Positions 32,272 to 41,603 of a DNA stretch of 64,000 nucleotides are shown here, one piece after another. Numbering within the stretch: the stretch's first letter is position 1; each line of letters opens with the position of its first letter. Origin of the DNA: DAIDHZ01 sp035480255 (GTDB lineage Bacteria > Chlamydiota > Chlamydiia > Chlamydiales > SM23-39); contig CAZVXF010000001.1 of the NCBI GenBank assembly GCA_964630875.1, forward strand, positions 40,920-104,919. The letters are read 5' to 3'. Made by a program: the position numbers and the translations under genes. The notes below the pieces were generated by a model. The model made no database searches. It worked only from the letters and a program-made list of their open reading frames with translations, and had not been told where the DNA came from.

Positions 32272-34599
32272 CGAGAGAACATCGATTTCCTCTCCATCCA
32301 AGAGAAGCTCTGCTGCAGCATTTTTTTTCTCTTTCATCCGCAGCATCTTCTCTTCGATGGTATTTGGAGTGAGATATCTCTTTACAATCACAGATTTCTT
32401 TTGACCGATTCGATGCGCGCGGTCGATCGCCTGACGCTCTACGGCATCGTTCCACCATGGATCCATGATAAATACAGTTTCAGCTCTTGTTAAATTGAGC
32501 CCGACTCCGCCCGCTTTTAAGCTGAGTAAGAAAATGGTCGGTTCTGGATCTTCTTGAAACTGTGCCACTAAGCGCGCTCTTTCTTCGGCCTTGATCTCTC
32601 CATCTAAATAGAGGAATTTTTTTCCCTCCTTTTCAAGTGCTTCAGCAATCAATTTCAAAGTAGCAGTAAATTGACTGAAGATCAGGGTTTTGCAATCTTC
32701 AAGATCCTCTAATAGTCGCTCGATTTTAGATCCCACAAAGATCTCACCGACAAGTCTTGGATCTACACAAATTTGACGCAGGCGCAAGATCGCTTCTAAA
32801 ACTTCCATGCGATGAGCTGAAATTCCATCCTTCTCTACCTTCGCAAGTAAGCCGCTTTTAAACTGAGACAGATATTGTTCATAGAGAGCTTCTTGCGACT
32901 CGCTCATCTCAATCCAAGTGATTTGTTCAATTTTTTCAGGCAATTGAATCTCAACATCTCTTTTTTTACGGCGCAAGGTGAAAGGCTTGATTTGTCTTGG
33001 GTCTGTAATCGAAAAATGGGGCATAAGAAACTGAAATTGAGAGCGTAACTCATCGAACCGATTTTCCATCGGAGTTCCACTCAACGAGATTCGAAAATTC
33101 CCTTTCAGCTGACAAGCAGCTTTCGTTGTAAGAGTTCCGGCGGTTTTAATGGCATTGGCTTCATCTAATACAATCACATCGAACTGAATTGCAGATAATA
33201 TTTCTTTATCTTGGCGCAAAATCGCATAAGAAGTAATGATAATCCCTTGAGTTTGAGTCAGATCCTTGAAACGATCAGGTCCTGCATGAATCGTCACCTT
33301 CATACCCGGAAGAAAACGCCTGACCTCTTGCTGCCACTGATAAAGGAGAGAACTAGGAGCAACGACAAGAAGCGGCAAATTTGTCCGGATATGAGAAAAA
33401 AATGCTAGAACCTGGACCGTTTTTCCAAGTCCCATCTCATCGGCAAGCAGGCCTGAGAATCCCCATTTTTTTAAAAAGGCAAGAAAGTTAACTCCCAGCT
33501 GTTGGTATGGCAAAAGCTCTCCATGGAATGAATCCCCAATTTCGGCAACTTCTACACCTTCACCATTGCGTAAGCCTTCAATCATTTTTTGCAGACCTTC
33601 CTGCCACAAGACTTCATCCCCTTCTAAAAATGATAAAGTTCCTTTTTTGACAAGTATACGATCGTCTTTCCATTCTCCTTTCAATTCTGCAAATTTTCTT
33701 TTCTCAAGTAAACCGACTGCCGTTTCCATTTCAACAAACATTCCGTTTGTCTTCATTGCTTTGCTTAAATCGACTTCTTTTTCAATAAATCGAACAGTGC
33801 CTCGAATTGCAAGTTTGTCTTCTTCTTCATTCACTTTCCAAGATACAGAAGTTTGTGGCAAAACAAGCTTTCCTGATGCCGAAAAAACTCTCCAGCCAAC
33901 ATCGAGTAAAAGCCGAATGGTTTCATACACTTTATCGCCAGGACAATAATAGAGCGACGAACCCACACTCTTGCGAATGAAACCAGCCTCGAGTAAATCG
34001 TTTTCAAAATCTGCATCGAAATAGCGAAGATTTGCAAAGCAACCCGTAGAATCTGTCAACACAAGTTCAGGAACAATTTCCATTTTTTTAGAAATCACCG
34101 GTGGCTCTTCATCCAAAAACTTTTTCTTTTGAACGCCCTCTAACAGAATCGGGCCCTTCAAAAAAAGCTCGACCCATTTCCATGCAACATCTGTCACAAT
34201 CTGAATGATCGTATCCTTCCAAAGCGCCCAACCAAACCCTACATACTGACATTCCTCGATCGGAATCTCCCCTATGCTCAAAGAGTAAGTTCCGTTGACC
34301 TCTTTCCAGTAGAGTTTTGTAGGATTTGCGAATTGCAATCGACTATTTTTATAAAACAGCCGTCCAGTCTTTACCACCAACTGTAGTGTCGAAAGGTTTG
34401 CATCAATACTTTGAACCGCATCTGTAGAACGGTGCGTTTTTTTGAGATATTCGATGACAGGCTTATCTTCTTCTTTTGCGAGAAGTTTGAATGTATCTAA
34501 ATAGAGAATGCGTTTGATCCCGCTCTCTTCGAGACGAATAGAAGCCTTTTGCGGTGTAATCTCAAGTCGATACAGAATCATCTCATACCCATTAGACAA
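32260..34599 (-). CDS. SNF2/SWI2-family DEAD-like helicase
   Basis: The 779-residue ATPase has an N-terminal region of about 330 residues particular to bacterial SNF2 proteins, then a helicase core: LLADEMGLGKTVQVLAF (Walker A), VIVLDEANAIKT (Walker B, DEAN in place of the common DEAH/DEAQ), SLSGTPMENR, LIFSQFTAT, LLSLKAGGVGLNLT and QAIDRAHRIGQ (motif VI). These proteins translocate on duplex DNA and remodel protein-DNA complexes. The start is TTG at 34599, with an ATG at 34581 also possible. Chlamydial genomes carry such SNF2 genes, possibly linked to their histone-like chromatin. Lys-rich N-terminal repeats are absent. Confidence 0.9.
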   Translation of the reverse strand: MSNGYEMILYRLEITPQKASIRLEESGIKRILYLDTFKLLAKEEDKPVIEYLKKTHRSTDAVQSIDANLSTLQLVVKTGRLFYKNSRLQFANPTKLYWKEVNGTYSLSIGEIPIEECQYVGFGWALWKDTIIQIVTDVAWKWVELFLKGPILLEGVQKKKFLDEEPPVISKKMEIVPELVLTDSTGCFANLRYFDADFENDLLEAGFIRKSVGSSLYYCPGDKVYETIRLLLDVGWRVFSASGKLVLPQTSVSWKVNEEEDKLAIRGTVRFIEKEVDLSKAMKTNGMFVEMETAVGLLEKRKFAELKGEWKDDRILVKKGTLSFLEGDEVLWQEGLQKMIEGLRNGEGVEVAEIGDSFHGELLPYQQLGVNFLAFLKKWGFSGLLADEMGLGKTVQVLAFFSHIRTNLPLLVVAPSSLLYQWQQEVRRFLPGMKVTIHAGPDRFKDLTQTQGIIITSYAILRQDKEILSAIQFDVIVLDEANAIKTAGTLTTKAACQLKGNFRISLSGTPMENRFDELRSQFQFLMPHFSITDPRQIKPFTLRRKKRDVEIQLPEKIEQITWIEMSESQEALYEQYLSQFKSGLLAKVEKDGISAHRMEVLEAILRLRQICVDPRLVGEIFVGSKIERLLEDLEDCKTLIFSQFTATLKLIAEALEKEGKKFLYLDGEIKAEERARLVAQFQEDPEPTIFLLSLKAGGVGLNLTRAETVFIMDPWWNDAVERQAIDRAHRIGQKKSVIVKRYLTPNTIEEKMLRMKEKKNAAAELLLDGEEIDVLSLFF

Positions 34600-34644
34600 A
34601 GGAAAACAGTGAGATTTGTTGCCCGTACCGCCGTGGTGAATGTT

Positions 34645-35589
34645 CTACTGTTGTGCACTCATAGCAGCTTTCTCTTCGTGGTTCCACTTACGGAAAGGAA
34701 TCGCATCCTCTTTATAAGGACGGACACGACCCGTTTCTAAGCACGAACTGCAGCAGCATCCTTGATGTTTTTTTAAACAAGATAAACAGCAAATAAACAG
34801 TTTATTACAATCCATATTCGCACAGTTGTAATAGACATCACATGTTGTTTGGCATAACGAACAATGCGAAATCGGAGCTGTATCTCCTTTGCCGATGGGG
34901 ACAACTAAACGATCATCAAAAACAAAGAGTTTTCCCTTCCATTTCTCATCACCTTCTTGAAGACCGTATTCTATGACACCGCCATCGAGCTGGAATACGT
35001 TTTCAAAACCCTCTTTTTTCATGACCGCGGAATAGAATTCGCAACGAATACCACCAGTACAATACATCATGACAGTTGTCTTCGTCGGATCGCACTTTTC
35101 TTTCAGTGCTTTAGCATAGGCAGGAAATTGTCTAAACGTTTCAAGTTTTGGAAGTTCTGCACCTTCAAAATGGCCAACTTCCCACTCATAGTCATTACGC
35201 ACATCGATCAAAAGAGTATTTTCATCTTTCGTCTCTAATTTCTTCTTCCATTCTCGTGGGGAAATATGTTCGCCCACAAAAGAAAAATCGACATCGCAGT
35301 CAATCGCAACAAGCTGTTTCCGATACTTCACAGTCATTTTGGGAAATGCATGCTGATCTGATTTGTGGATTTTTATATCGATCTTTTCAAAGCGAGGATC
35401 TGAACGAAGCCAGGCAATATATTCTTCAGCGTGATCTTCTCTTCCGCTCGATTGTCCATTGATTCCTTGCTCGGAAATATAAATTCGTCCTTTAAAATCT
35501 CTTGTTTTAAAGAATTCTTTATGGCGTTCAACTTCAAGTTGAGGGTTGTCAATGCGACCAATGTGATAATATGCTAAGACTGAATACAT
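34645..35589 (-). CDS. trhO: tRNA U34 hydroxylase TrhO (YceA, rhodanese-like)
   Basis: The 314-residue enzyme makes 5-hydroxyuridine at the tRNA wobble position. N-terminal ferredoxin-like part (YRHIGRIDNP-type start, RIYISEQGINGQSSG), then a rhodanese domain with DVRNDYEWEVGHFEGA and active Cys in MMYCTGGIRCE. The C-terminal Cys-rich segment (CSLCQTTCDVYYNCANMDCNKLFICCLSC) is the zinc-binding-like tail of the long chlamydial and gamma-proteobacterial form (given as about residues 241-270). It is divergent from rpsD, an arrangement I recall from Chlamydia as well. Confidence 0.93.
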   Translation of the reverse strand: MYSVLAYYHIGRIDNPQLEVERHKEFFKTRDFKGRIYISEQGINGQSSGREDHAEEYIAWLRSDPRFEKIDIKIHKSDQHAFPKMTVKYRKQLVAIDCDVDFSFVGEHISPREWKKKLETKDENTLLIDVRNDYEWEVGHFEGAELPKLETFRQFPAYAKALKEKCDPTKTTVMMYCTGGIRCEFYSAVMKKEGFENVFQLDGGVIEYGLQEGDEKWKGKLFVFDDRLVVPIGKGDTAPISHCSLCQTTCDVYYNCANMDCNKLFICCLSCLKKHQGCCCSSCLETGRVRPYKEDAIPFRKWNHEEKAAMSAQQ

Positions 35590-35669
35590 AGCAGATGAGT
35601 ATACGCAAAAAACCCCTTCCCTTCAAATATTCCTTTAACCATCTACCTTTCAACAACTTACGATTCCTA

Positions 35670-35698
35670 TTGTTGAAAAAATAAAGCCGTACTATACT
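35670..35698 (+). promoter_or_regulatory. Promoter of rpsD
   Basis: -35 TTGTTG (35670-35675), a 17-base spacer and -10 TATACT (35693-35698) precede rpsD. A start near 35705 gives a leader of about 25 bases with a GGAG ribosome binding site. Confidence 0.75.
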
Positions 35699-35729
35699 GT
35701 ACCCTTGTTCAAACGTTTTTGGAGAAACA

Positions 35730-36350
35730 ATGGCTCGATATAGAGGTCCTAAGAACCGCATTGCACGTAAATATGCCGCAAACATCTTCGGCAAAGCGCG
35801 CAATCCTATGCTACATAAGCAAAATCCACCAGGTCAGCATGGCGCAAAGCGTAAAAAGAAATCTGACTATGGCTTACAGCTCGAAGAGAGACAAAAATTG
35901 AAAGCTGTATACGGCATGATCAGCCAAAAACAGCTCGTCAATGCGTACAAAAAAGCCCTTCTCTTAAAGGGAAATACAGCGCAACACTTCATCAATCAAC
36001 TCGAGTGCAGACTCGATAATATTGTTTACAGACTCCGTTTTGGTTCTTCCATTTTCGCAGCCCAACAACTCGTATCCCATGGACACATCCAAGTTGACGG
36101 CAAGAAAGTAGACCGCAGATCCTTCCAGGTTAAACCAGGAATGATTGTTTCTGTGAAGCCTGCATCGCGCCAAATGAAAGCGGTTCAAATGGCCCAGGAA
36201 TATTCACAGCGCGAGCTCCCAGAGTATCTCTCTTTGGCAGAAGATAAACATTCAGGACAAGTTTTGATCGCACCACAAATCGATCAAGTTCCACTCCCGC
36301 TGCCAATCAATATTCCGCTCGTCTGCGAATTCATCTCGCACACATCTTAA
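35730..36350 (+). CDS. rpsD: 30S ribosomal protein S4
   Basis: The 206-residue primary 16S rRNA-binding protein nucleates 30S assembly. MARYRGPKNRIARKYAANIFGKA matches the chlamydial N-terminus; the S4 RNA-binding domain is visible (LECRLDNIVYRLRFGSSI, QLVSHGHIQVDGKKVD). No zinc cysteines are present, the usual C-minus form. It stands alone with its own promoter and terminator, away from the alpha operon, as in other Chlamydiae. Confidence 0.98.
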   Translation: MARYRGPKNRIARKYAANIFGKARNPMLHKQNPPGQHGAKRKKKSDYGLQLEERQKLKAVYGMISQKQLVNAYKKALLLKGNTAQHFINQLECRLDNIVYRLRFGSSIFAAQQLVSHGHIQVDGKKVDRRSFQVKPGMIVSVKPASRQMKAVQMAQEYSQRELPEYLSLAEDKHSGQVLIAPQIDQVPLPLPINIPLVCEFISHTS

Positions 36351-36359
36351 TCGTACGAT

Positions 36360-36389
36360 AACCACTTTTTTCTCACGAGAAAAGTGGTT
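36360..36389. terminator. Bidirectional terminator between rpsD and murJ
   Basis: A 10-bp perfect stem (AACCACTTTT / AAAAGTGGTT) with a 10-base loop lies between the two convergent stops and is followed by T-rich sequence. Confidence 0.75.
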
Positions 36390-36394
36390 TATTT

Positions 36395-37936
36395 TCAAAC
36401 TAATTCTTGTTCTTTTTGATTCCAGCGAATGCCCAGAGCATAGCATGAGCCTACAAATACGGAACAAAATAGACTTCCCATGCAGAGAAGCTGCATACAT
36501 TGCCTTGAAAAAGATCTTGTAAAAGTCGCATCTGTAAAAGTCACATCTCCAAGGAATGCATATCCTACATAGATCGTTGCGATGGCAGCACTCAATCCAC
36601 AGAAAATAATGCGGCCAAAAAACTTCCAAAGATCGAGATGTAAATTTATTTTTGAATAATAGACGAGAACAGAACAGTTCACAAAGGCAGCTATACTTGT
36701 GCTGATGGCAATGCTAAACGCCCCCAGATGAAGCCCAAAAACAAGGAAACTTGTCAAAACGGTATGAAATACTACCGAAGTAAGAGATGCAATCGTCGGA
36801 ACAGTATACGTTTTTTTTGCATAAAAACTTGAGGCCATCAGCAAAATCATCACGGAAGGAAGTAATCCAAGGCCATACCCCCATAAACAATAGAGAGTTT
36901 GTTGCACATCTAAAGGTGAGAAATCTCCATGTCCGTAAAGAAGATTAAGACCTGGCCCTCCAAGAGCTAAGAGTCCGAAAGTACAGGGCACAATTAAGAT
37001 AGCGCTCGCATGCAGAGCCTTATTGAGTAGTGCTGAATAGCGATCGATTGCACCGTCAACTATGGCTCGTGAAAGAGGTGGCAGTAGTGCGCCAGAAAGG
37101 GCGATTCCAAAGAGAGCCAGAGGAAGCTGTTCAACGCGGATTGCATACCAAAGGTATGCGGGACCGGAAAGGTCTGATATTCTAGAAAATATTGCATCTA
37201 AAGCACTGTTCAGTTGTGTGGCTCCGACTCCAATGACGCCCAAAGAAATGGGCTTGATCATTTTTTTTAATTCGAGAGAAAAAATCTGTGGACGCAACCA
37301 CTCGCCCCAAGATAGTGAAACGAACTGTCGCGTTTGAAGAAGAGTGACTGCCCATTGTAAAATAAAAGCAATTGTAATCCCAAAAGAGAGAAACTCCATG
37401 GCCTTATTGAGTGGTAAAAAAGAGGCGAAAAGAGCTGCGATGATCCAGCAAAGATTGAATAAAACGGGAGCAAATCCAGATAAAAAATACTTTTTTTGCG
37501 TTTGTAAGAAGGCACTATTGAGAGCATAAAGACAGATAAAAAGAAGACCAGGTAGCATTCGCATGCTCAGAGAGATGATTGCTTTCCAATCATTGGAAAA
37601 AAAATGGGAAATCCCCCATAAAATGCCTTCTAGGCATAGAATGATGAAAAGAAGAAAACTGGTTAAAGAAAAGGTACAATCGCGGTAAAAATAGAGAGAT
37701 TCTTTTTCTTGGAGTGATGAAAAATGGGGAATAAAACCTGCTTGTAAGCTCCCATCCCCTAATAATCTACGAAAGAGATTCGCAAACCGATAGGCAACCA
37801 TAAACGCACCTATTTCAGGTGCGCTTCCAAAACAAATAGCCATCGCAATATCGCGGAAAGCCCCGCTGATACGGCTGAGCAATGTTCCCGCAAAAAAACG
37901 TTTTGCAAACCGAATCACCAATTGACTTGAATCCAT
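36395..37936 (-). CDS. murJ: Lipid II flippase MurJ (MviN)
   Basis: The 513-residue membrane protein has about 14 hydrophobic segments. The N-terminal RFAKRFFAGTLLSRISGAFRDI and the region GALLPPLSRAIVDG are MurJ/MviN signatures; conserved Arg residues in the central cavity are visible (SRISGAFRD). It flips lipid II across the inner membrane for the chlamydial septal peptidoglycan ring. Together with SpoIID, the LysM protein and the FtsB-like protein in this window, it points to an active division-linked peptidoglycan pathway. It is convergent with rpsD. Confidence 0.95.
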   Translation of the reverse strand: MDSSQLVIRFAKRFFAGTLLSRISGAFRDIAMAICFGSAPEIGAFMVAYRFANLFRRLLGDGSLQAGFIPHFSSLQEKESLYFYRDCTFSLTSFLLFIILCLEGILWGISHFFSNDWKAIISLSMRMLPGLLFICLYALNSAFLQTQKKYFLSGFAPVLFNLCWIIAALFASFLPLNKAMEFLSFGITIAFILQWAVTLLQTRQFVSLSWGEWLRPQIFSLELKKMIKPISLGVIGVGATQLNSALDAIFSRISDLSGPAYLWYAIRVEQLPLALFGIALSGALLPPLSRAIVDGAIDRYSALLNKALHASAILIVPCTFGLLALGGPGLNLLYGHGDFSPLDVQQTLYCLWGYGLGLLPSVMILLMASSFYAKKTYTVPTIASLTSVVFHTVLTSFLVFGLHLGAFSIAISTSIAAFVNCSVLVYYSKINLHLDLWKFFGRIIFCGLSAAIATIYVGYAFLGDVTFTDATFTRSFSRQCMQLLCMGSLFCSVFVGSCYALGIRWNQKEQELV

Positions 37937-38027
37937 TGTATCTCAGTATAGACTTCGGACGTAAAATTGAACAACCATGAGCTGTAGTCATGCAATGAAA
38001 AATTCACAAATGTGGTATGATTAATCA

Positions 38028-39833
38028 ATGACTTTTAATCCAAAGACCTTGGCCCTATATCCAGAGGAGCCAGGCGTTTATTTAATGAAAGACCATACTG
38101 GCGTTGTCCTTTACGTAGGGAAGGCAAAGCATCTGAGAAATCGTCTCAAGCAGTATTTTGGTGCGGCCAAAGATACACGCGAAATGGTCCCTTACTTAAC
38201 AGCGCAAGTAGTCACAATTGATACAATTGTTGCTCTCACAGAAAAAGATGCGCTGATTTTAGAAAACACTCTAATTAAGAAGTATAAACCCAAATACAAT
38301 GTCCTATTGAAAGATGATAAGACATTTATCAGTTTAGTCATGACGCGCCATCAATGGCCAACATTACGCCTTGTGCGGTACAAAGGACTTCCCCCCAAAA
38401 ATGAAGGCACCTATTTTGGCCCTTATACGAACGCATTAGCCGCAAGACAAACGTACGATTTGCTTTCACGAATGTTTCCATTACGTCAATGCTCCGATAG
38501 CGAGCTTGCAAATCGGGTAAGACCTTGTCTTTTGTATGAGATCAAACGATGCATTGCACCCTGCGTGAATCTATGCACAAAAACCGAATACGATACACTT
38601 GTCGAATCCGCTTCTCGCCTTTTGAAAGGAAAAGATAAAGATGTTTTCCAAGAGCTGCATAAACAAATGGAAACGGCTGCAGAACTCCTTGATTTTGAAA
38701 AAGCGCAAGAGCTAAAAAATCTGATTCAGCAGATTCAGCATGTGACCGAAGTCCAGCATATCAACAATCCTGAAGCAAAAGATGCTGACGCTCTTGGACT
38801 TTATCGCGAAGCCAATAGTGTGATGATTGCTCTATTGATGTTTCGGGAAGGCAAAATTGTGGGATCAGAGCACTTTAGCTTTCAGTTTATCGCTTCAAAC
38901 GATGCAGAAATCATCAGTTCTTTCATTCTCCAGCATTATAAAGAAGAAGCACCGAAAGAAATCCTTATTCCGACAGAAATACCAGAGATCGATACCTTGC
39001 AAGAAATCTTGTCAGAGACTGTCAAAGTGACGATTGCCTGCCCTAAAAAAGGAAGAAAGCAAGATTTAGTCGAAATGGCAATGCGCAATGCAAGAGCATT
39101 ATTCATTCGCGAAGAAGATACCCGCTCATTGAAAGAAAAAATGTTACTTGATCTTGCAGAAACACTTCAACTCAACCACTTTCCTCGCAGAATTGAATGC
39201 TTTGATACATCCAACATTTCAGGAACAGATCCCGTCGCAAGCCTTGTCACTTTTGTGAATGGAGAATTGGATCGCTCGCGCACACGGCTTTTTAAGATTA
39301 AAACCGCAGAAAAAGCAGATGATTATACAGCGATGAAAGAGGTGCTAAGGAGACACTTTATCAAATCAAAAGAGAACAATGACTTTTGTGATCTTCTCAT
39401 TGTCGACGGAGGAAAAGGACAGCTCGGTATTGCATTGGAAGTGTTTAGAGAACTCGATATCGCAGTCGTCGACGTGATCGCGCTCACGAAAGAAGACTCC
39501 TTGCATACAAAAGGTCTGACCCAAGAAAAGGTCTATATGCCTAATCGACTCGACCCCATTCTCATCGACCTGCGCTCCCCTATGCTTTTTTTCTTACAAA
39601 AAATTCGCGATGCAGCCCATAAGAAAGCCATTGAATTTCATCGTAAACGACGTTCCAAACGAACTTTCTCTAGCGAACTTGACACTCTTCCTGGTATCGG
39701 ACCTGTGAAAAAGAAGGCCCTCCTCAAGCGTTTCGGCAGCGTCAAAGCGATCAAAAGCTCCACACGCGAGGAACTTGAACAGGTAGAGTGTCTGAATCAA
39801 AAAGACATCGAAAATCTCTTAAAAAACCGATAA
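38028..39833 (+). CDS. uvrC: UvrABC excinuclease subunit C
   Basis: The 601-residue UvrC makes both incisions in nucleotide excision repair. N-terminal GIY-YIG nuclease (PGVYLMKDHTGVVLYVGKAKHL, given as about residues 14-36), the UVR motif (LDFEKAQELKNLIQQIQ, binds UvrB), the RNase H-like nuclease domain (ECFDTSNISGTDPVAS and LIVDGGKGQLGIA), and C-terminal helix-hairpin-helix repeats (LDTLPGIGPVKKKALLKRFGS). Length and order are normal. It is transcribed alone, convergent with the Asp23-like gene. Confidence 0.97.
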   Translation: MTFNPKTLALYPEEPGVYLMKDHTGVVLYVGKAKHLRNRLKQYFGAAKDTREMVPYLTAQVVTIDTIVALTEKDALILENTLIKKYKPKYNVLLKDDKTFISLVMTRHQWPTLRLVRYKGLPPKNEGTYFGPYTNALAARQTYDLLSRMFPLRQCSDSELANRVRPCLLYEIKRCIAPCVNLCTKTEYDTLVESASRLLKGKDKDVFQELHKQMETAAELLDFEKAQELKNLIQQIQHVTEVQHINNPEAKDADALGLYREANSVMIALLMFREGKIVGSEHFSFQFIASNDAEIISSFILQHYKEEAPKEILIPTEIPEIDTLQEILSETVKVTIACPKKGRKQDLVEMAMRNARALFIREEDTRSLKEKMLLDLAETLQLNHFPRRIECFDTSNISGTDPVASLVTFVNGELDRSRTRLFKIKTAEKADDYTAMKEVLRRHFIKSKENNDFCDLLIVDGGKGQLGIALEVFRELDIAVVDVIALTKEDSLHTKGLTQEKVYMPNRLDPILIDLRSPMLFFLQKIRDAAHKKAIEFHRKRRSKRTFSSELDTLPGIGPVKKKALLKRFGSVKAIKSSTREELEQVECLNQKDIENLLKNR

Positions 39834-39855
39834 TACGATCAAATTTTTGATTGTC

Positions 39856-40284
39856 TTAAGTAAGCTCAAACGTTTCCTCTTCTTTTGATTCTTCACCCTT
39901 TTCTTGAGGAGCAATCAGATTTTTAAAAATAACATGTATTGAAGAAACGTGAAGACCAGTCCATTGCGTAATTTCTTCTGAAATCTTTGATTGAATTTCT
40001 TCAGATTTCTCCGGAATAGAAACTCCATAAACAATGTTAATTTCAATACGAACAGTAACCGATTTTCCTTTTTGTTCTTGTTCGACATGAATTCCTTTGG
40101 CCCGGTCAATATCCCGACCCAACAAACTATCAATAAGATTCCCTTCAATTAGACCAATATTTTCAATTTTGGATAACACATGTAATACAATTCCTTGTAG
40201 AACACGTGAATCGATATCTCGAATAAAGACAGTCTCTGGTAGCTCGATCTCTCGTGCATCCATATTTTTTAGTTGATTGAACAT
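39856..40284 (-). CDS. Asp23/Gls24-family envelope stress protein
   Basis: The 142-residue protein matches the Asp23 (DUF322) pattern: a helix-strand start (RVLQGIVLHVLSKIENIG), a central VTVRIEINIVYGVSIPE and a C-terminal HVSSIHVIFKNL. The start at 40284 has an AGGTGA ribosome binding site. In Gram-positive bacteria these proteins sit at the membrane and respond to cell-wall stress. The acidic tail after residue 120 is a local extension. The role in Chlamydiae is unknown. Confidence 0.82.
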   Translation of the reverse strand: MFNQLKNMDAREIELPETVFIRDIDSRVLQGIVLHVLSKIENIGLIEGNLIDSLLGRDIDRAKGIHVEQEQKGKSVTVRIEINIVYGVSIPEKSEEIQSKISEEITQWTGLHVSSIHVIFKNLIAPQEKGEESKEEETFELT

Positions 40285-40338
40285 GGCTCACCTCTAGTTT
40301 ATATAGTCGTATAAATCATATTTGATCGCTGCTGCCAA

Positions 40339-40372
40339 GCTGACGCAGACAAAAACCAATTTTTGAATTCAC
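40339..40372. repeat. Fragment related to the palindrome at 24.2 kb and the inverted repeat at 50.99 kb
   Basis: The 10-mer GCTGACGCAG and the adjacent pyrimidine-rich stretch match part of the palindrome arm near 24330. The following AAAACCAATTTTTGAAT is shared with the inverted repeat at 50990-51023. The rest of this intergenic stretch (40285-40436) shows no gene. Confidence 0.35.
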
Positions 40373-40436
40373 TTCGGTATATTGTATACAAAGGAGAAAT
40401 TTTCACAAAATCTCAGTTGTGCTATCATTTAAAAAA

Positions 40437-40826
40437 ATGAAAGAGCTCATCAATCCCACATTCTTTATTTTATCCAGCATTTATGGAATGATTAGTGGCT
40501 ATCTCGCATATAGACGTCAAAAAAATCCCTATCTATGGTTTCTCATCGGATTTTGTTTTGGGCTAATAGGGATTGCTTTTTTTCTCATCCCACAGAAAAA
40601 ACGAAATGCCCGAATCAAACAAGAACCTATAATGGTTCTTCATGGCCCAACAGATAAACTATGGTTTTATTTAGATCCCACCCATCAACAAGTTGGACCG
40701 ATGAGTTATAACGGAATACTTAAAGCCTTCTCAGAAAAGACAATCTCAAAAGAGACTTATGTTTGGCATGAAAACTTAACGGAATGGAAAAAACTGAGTG
40801 AGTTATACCAACAGATAAATTCATAA
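40437..40826 (+). CDS. Membrane protein with a GYF_2-like domain
   Basis: The product is 129 residues. Two hydrophobic N-terminal helices (about 5-20 and 29-50) precede a C-terminal GYF_2/DUF4339-like domain: LWFYLDPTHQQVGPMSYNGI, then KETYVWHENLTEWKKLSEL. This fold is often fused to membrane segments in bacteria and may bind proline-rich peptides. A GTG at 40419 would add six residues, but neither start has a strong ribosome binding site. It stands alone between the Asp23-like gene and rpsN. Confidence 0.78.
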   Translation: MKELINPTFFILSSIYGMISGYLAYRRQKNPYLWFLIGFCFGLIGIAFFLIPQKKRNARIKQEPIMVLHGPTDKLWFYLDPTHQQVGPMSYNGILKAFSEKTISKETYVWHENLTEWKKLSELYQQINS

Positions 40827-40870
40827 ATTGAATTTATACGCTGTTTGGAGTCGAAGTGATTAAAAAAAAA

Positions 40871-40896
40871 GAGCAACCCTTTTACAAGGGATGCTC
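40871..40896 (-). terminator. Rho-independent terminator of the rpmJ-rpsN operon
   Basis: Read on the minus strand, an 11-bp stem with one mismatch (GAGCATCCCTT / AAGGGTTGCTC) and a 4-base loop is followed by nine U residues (40862-40870). It lies 26 bases after the rpsN stop. Confidence 0.85.
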
Positions 40897-40922
40897 AATT
40901 TATCTGAAAAATAAGAAGAATT

Positions 40923-41228
40923 TTACCAGCTAGCTTTTACAATACCAGGGATTAAACCTTGGTTTGCCATTTCGCGGAAGCAAAGGCGGGAAAGCTTAAA
41001 TTTGCGCAAGAAGCCACGTGAACGACCCGTAAGTTGGCATCGGTTGCGGAGACGAATTGCTGAAGAATTCTTTGGCATTTTATTCAAAGAATCAACGGCT
41101 TCAAGGCGTTCCTCGATCGGTTTTTTCATGTCTAAAATGATCGCCTTTAGGCGTGCACGTTTGTCAAAGCTATTTTTTACTAGTGTTTCGCGTTTCTTTT
41201 GCTTTGCAATGGAAGATTTTTTTGCCAT
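40923..41228 (-). CDS. rpsN: 30S ribosomal protein S14 (zinc-free form)
   Basis: The 101-residue protein has the S14 signature RNRCQLTGRSRGFLRKFKLSRLCFREMA and lacks the CxxC pairs of the zinc form (signature at about residues 61-88). The start MAKKSSIAKQKKRE matches homologues. It is co-transcribed with rpmJ, nine bases upstream, and ends at a strong terminator. This placement outside the large ribosomal operon is a chlamydial trait. Confidence 0.97.
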   Translation of the reverse strand: MAKKSSIAKQKKRETLVKNSFDKRARLKAIILDMKKPIEERLEAVDSLNKMPKNSSAIRLRNRCQLTGRSRGFLRKFKLSRLCFREMANQGLIPGIVKASW

Positions 41229-41237
41229 TCCTATACC

Positions 41238-41375
41238 TTATTTTTTACGACCAGGGCCTTTCTGGCGCTGTTTACGGTTCGGGTCTCTTTTATTTACCAC
41301 GTATACACGACCACGACGGAGAACGATTTTATCGCCCTTCGATGCATCGGCTTTAATAGAAGCACCTACTTTCAT
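41238..41375 (-). CDS. rpmJ: 50S ribosomal protein L36
   Basis: The 45-residue protein starts MKVGASIKADASKGDKIVLRR and ends NPNRKQRQKGPGRKK-like (here DPNRKQRQKGPGRKK). This is the long chlamydial form of L36 without the zinc Cys/His set. The ATG at 41375 follows a GAGGTATAAATC leader. It is the first gene of an rpmJ-rpsN pair and is divergent from rpmH-rnpA. Confidence 0.95.
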   Translation of the reverse strand: MKVGASIKADASKGDKIVLRRGRVYVVNKRDPNRKQRQKGPGRKK

Positions 41376-41603
41376 GATTTATACCTCATAGAAGGTTCAA
41401 ATTTATACACAAAAGCAGATTTCCAAGCAATAAGAAAAGAAAAAGATCATCTGAAAGCGTGATCGTTTGCCTTCGCGCTATCGATTCCTAAAATTATTCC
41501 TTACGATCATTGCAATTCCCTCTGAGCATTATATCTTGATATTTATCTATCGTTCCAGCTATTCTTTACAGAACAATATACAAACTACTTATTTGGATGA
41601 ACC

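Noticed and set aside
36252..36629. 125-residue minus-strand frame across the rpsD/murJ junction
   Set aside because: It runs through the bidirectional terminator and is antisense to rpsD; a shadow frame.
41403..41411. TTATACACA, a DnaA-box-like 9-mer in the rpmJ/rpmH gap, as part of an origin
   Set aside because: Only one box was noticed, with no cluster or AT-rich unwinding array, so an oriC call is not supported.
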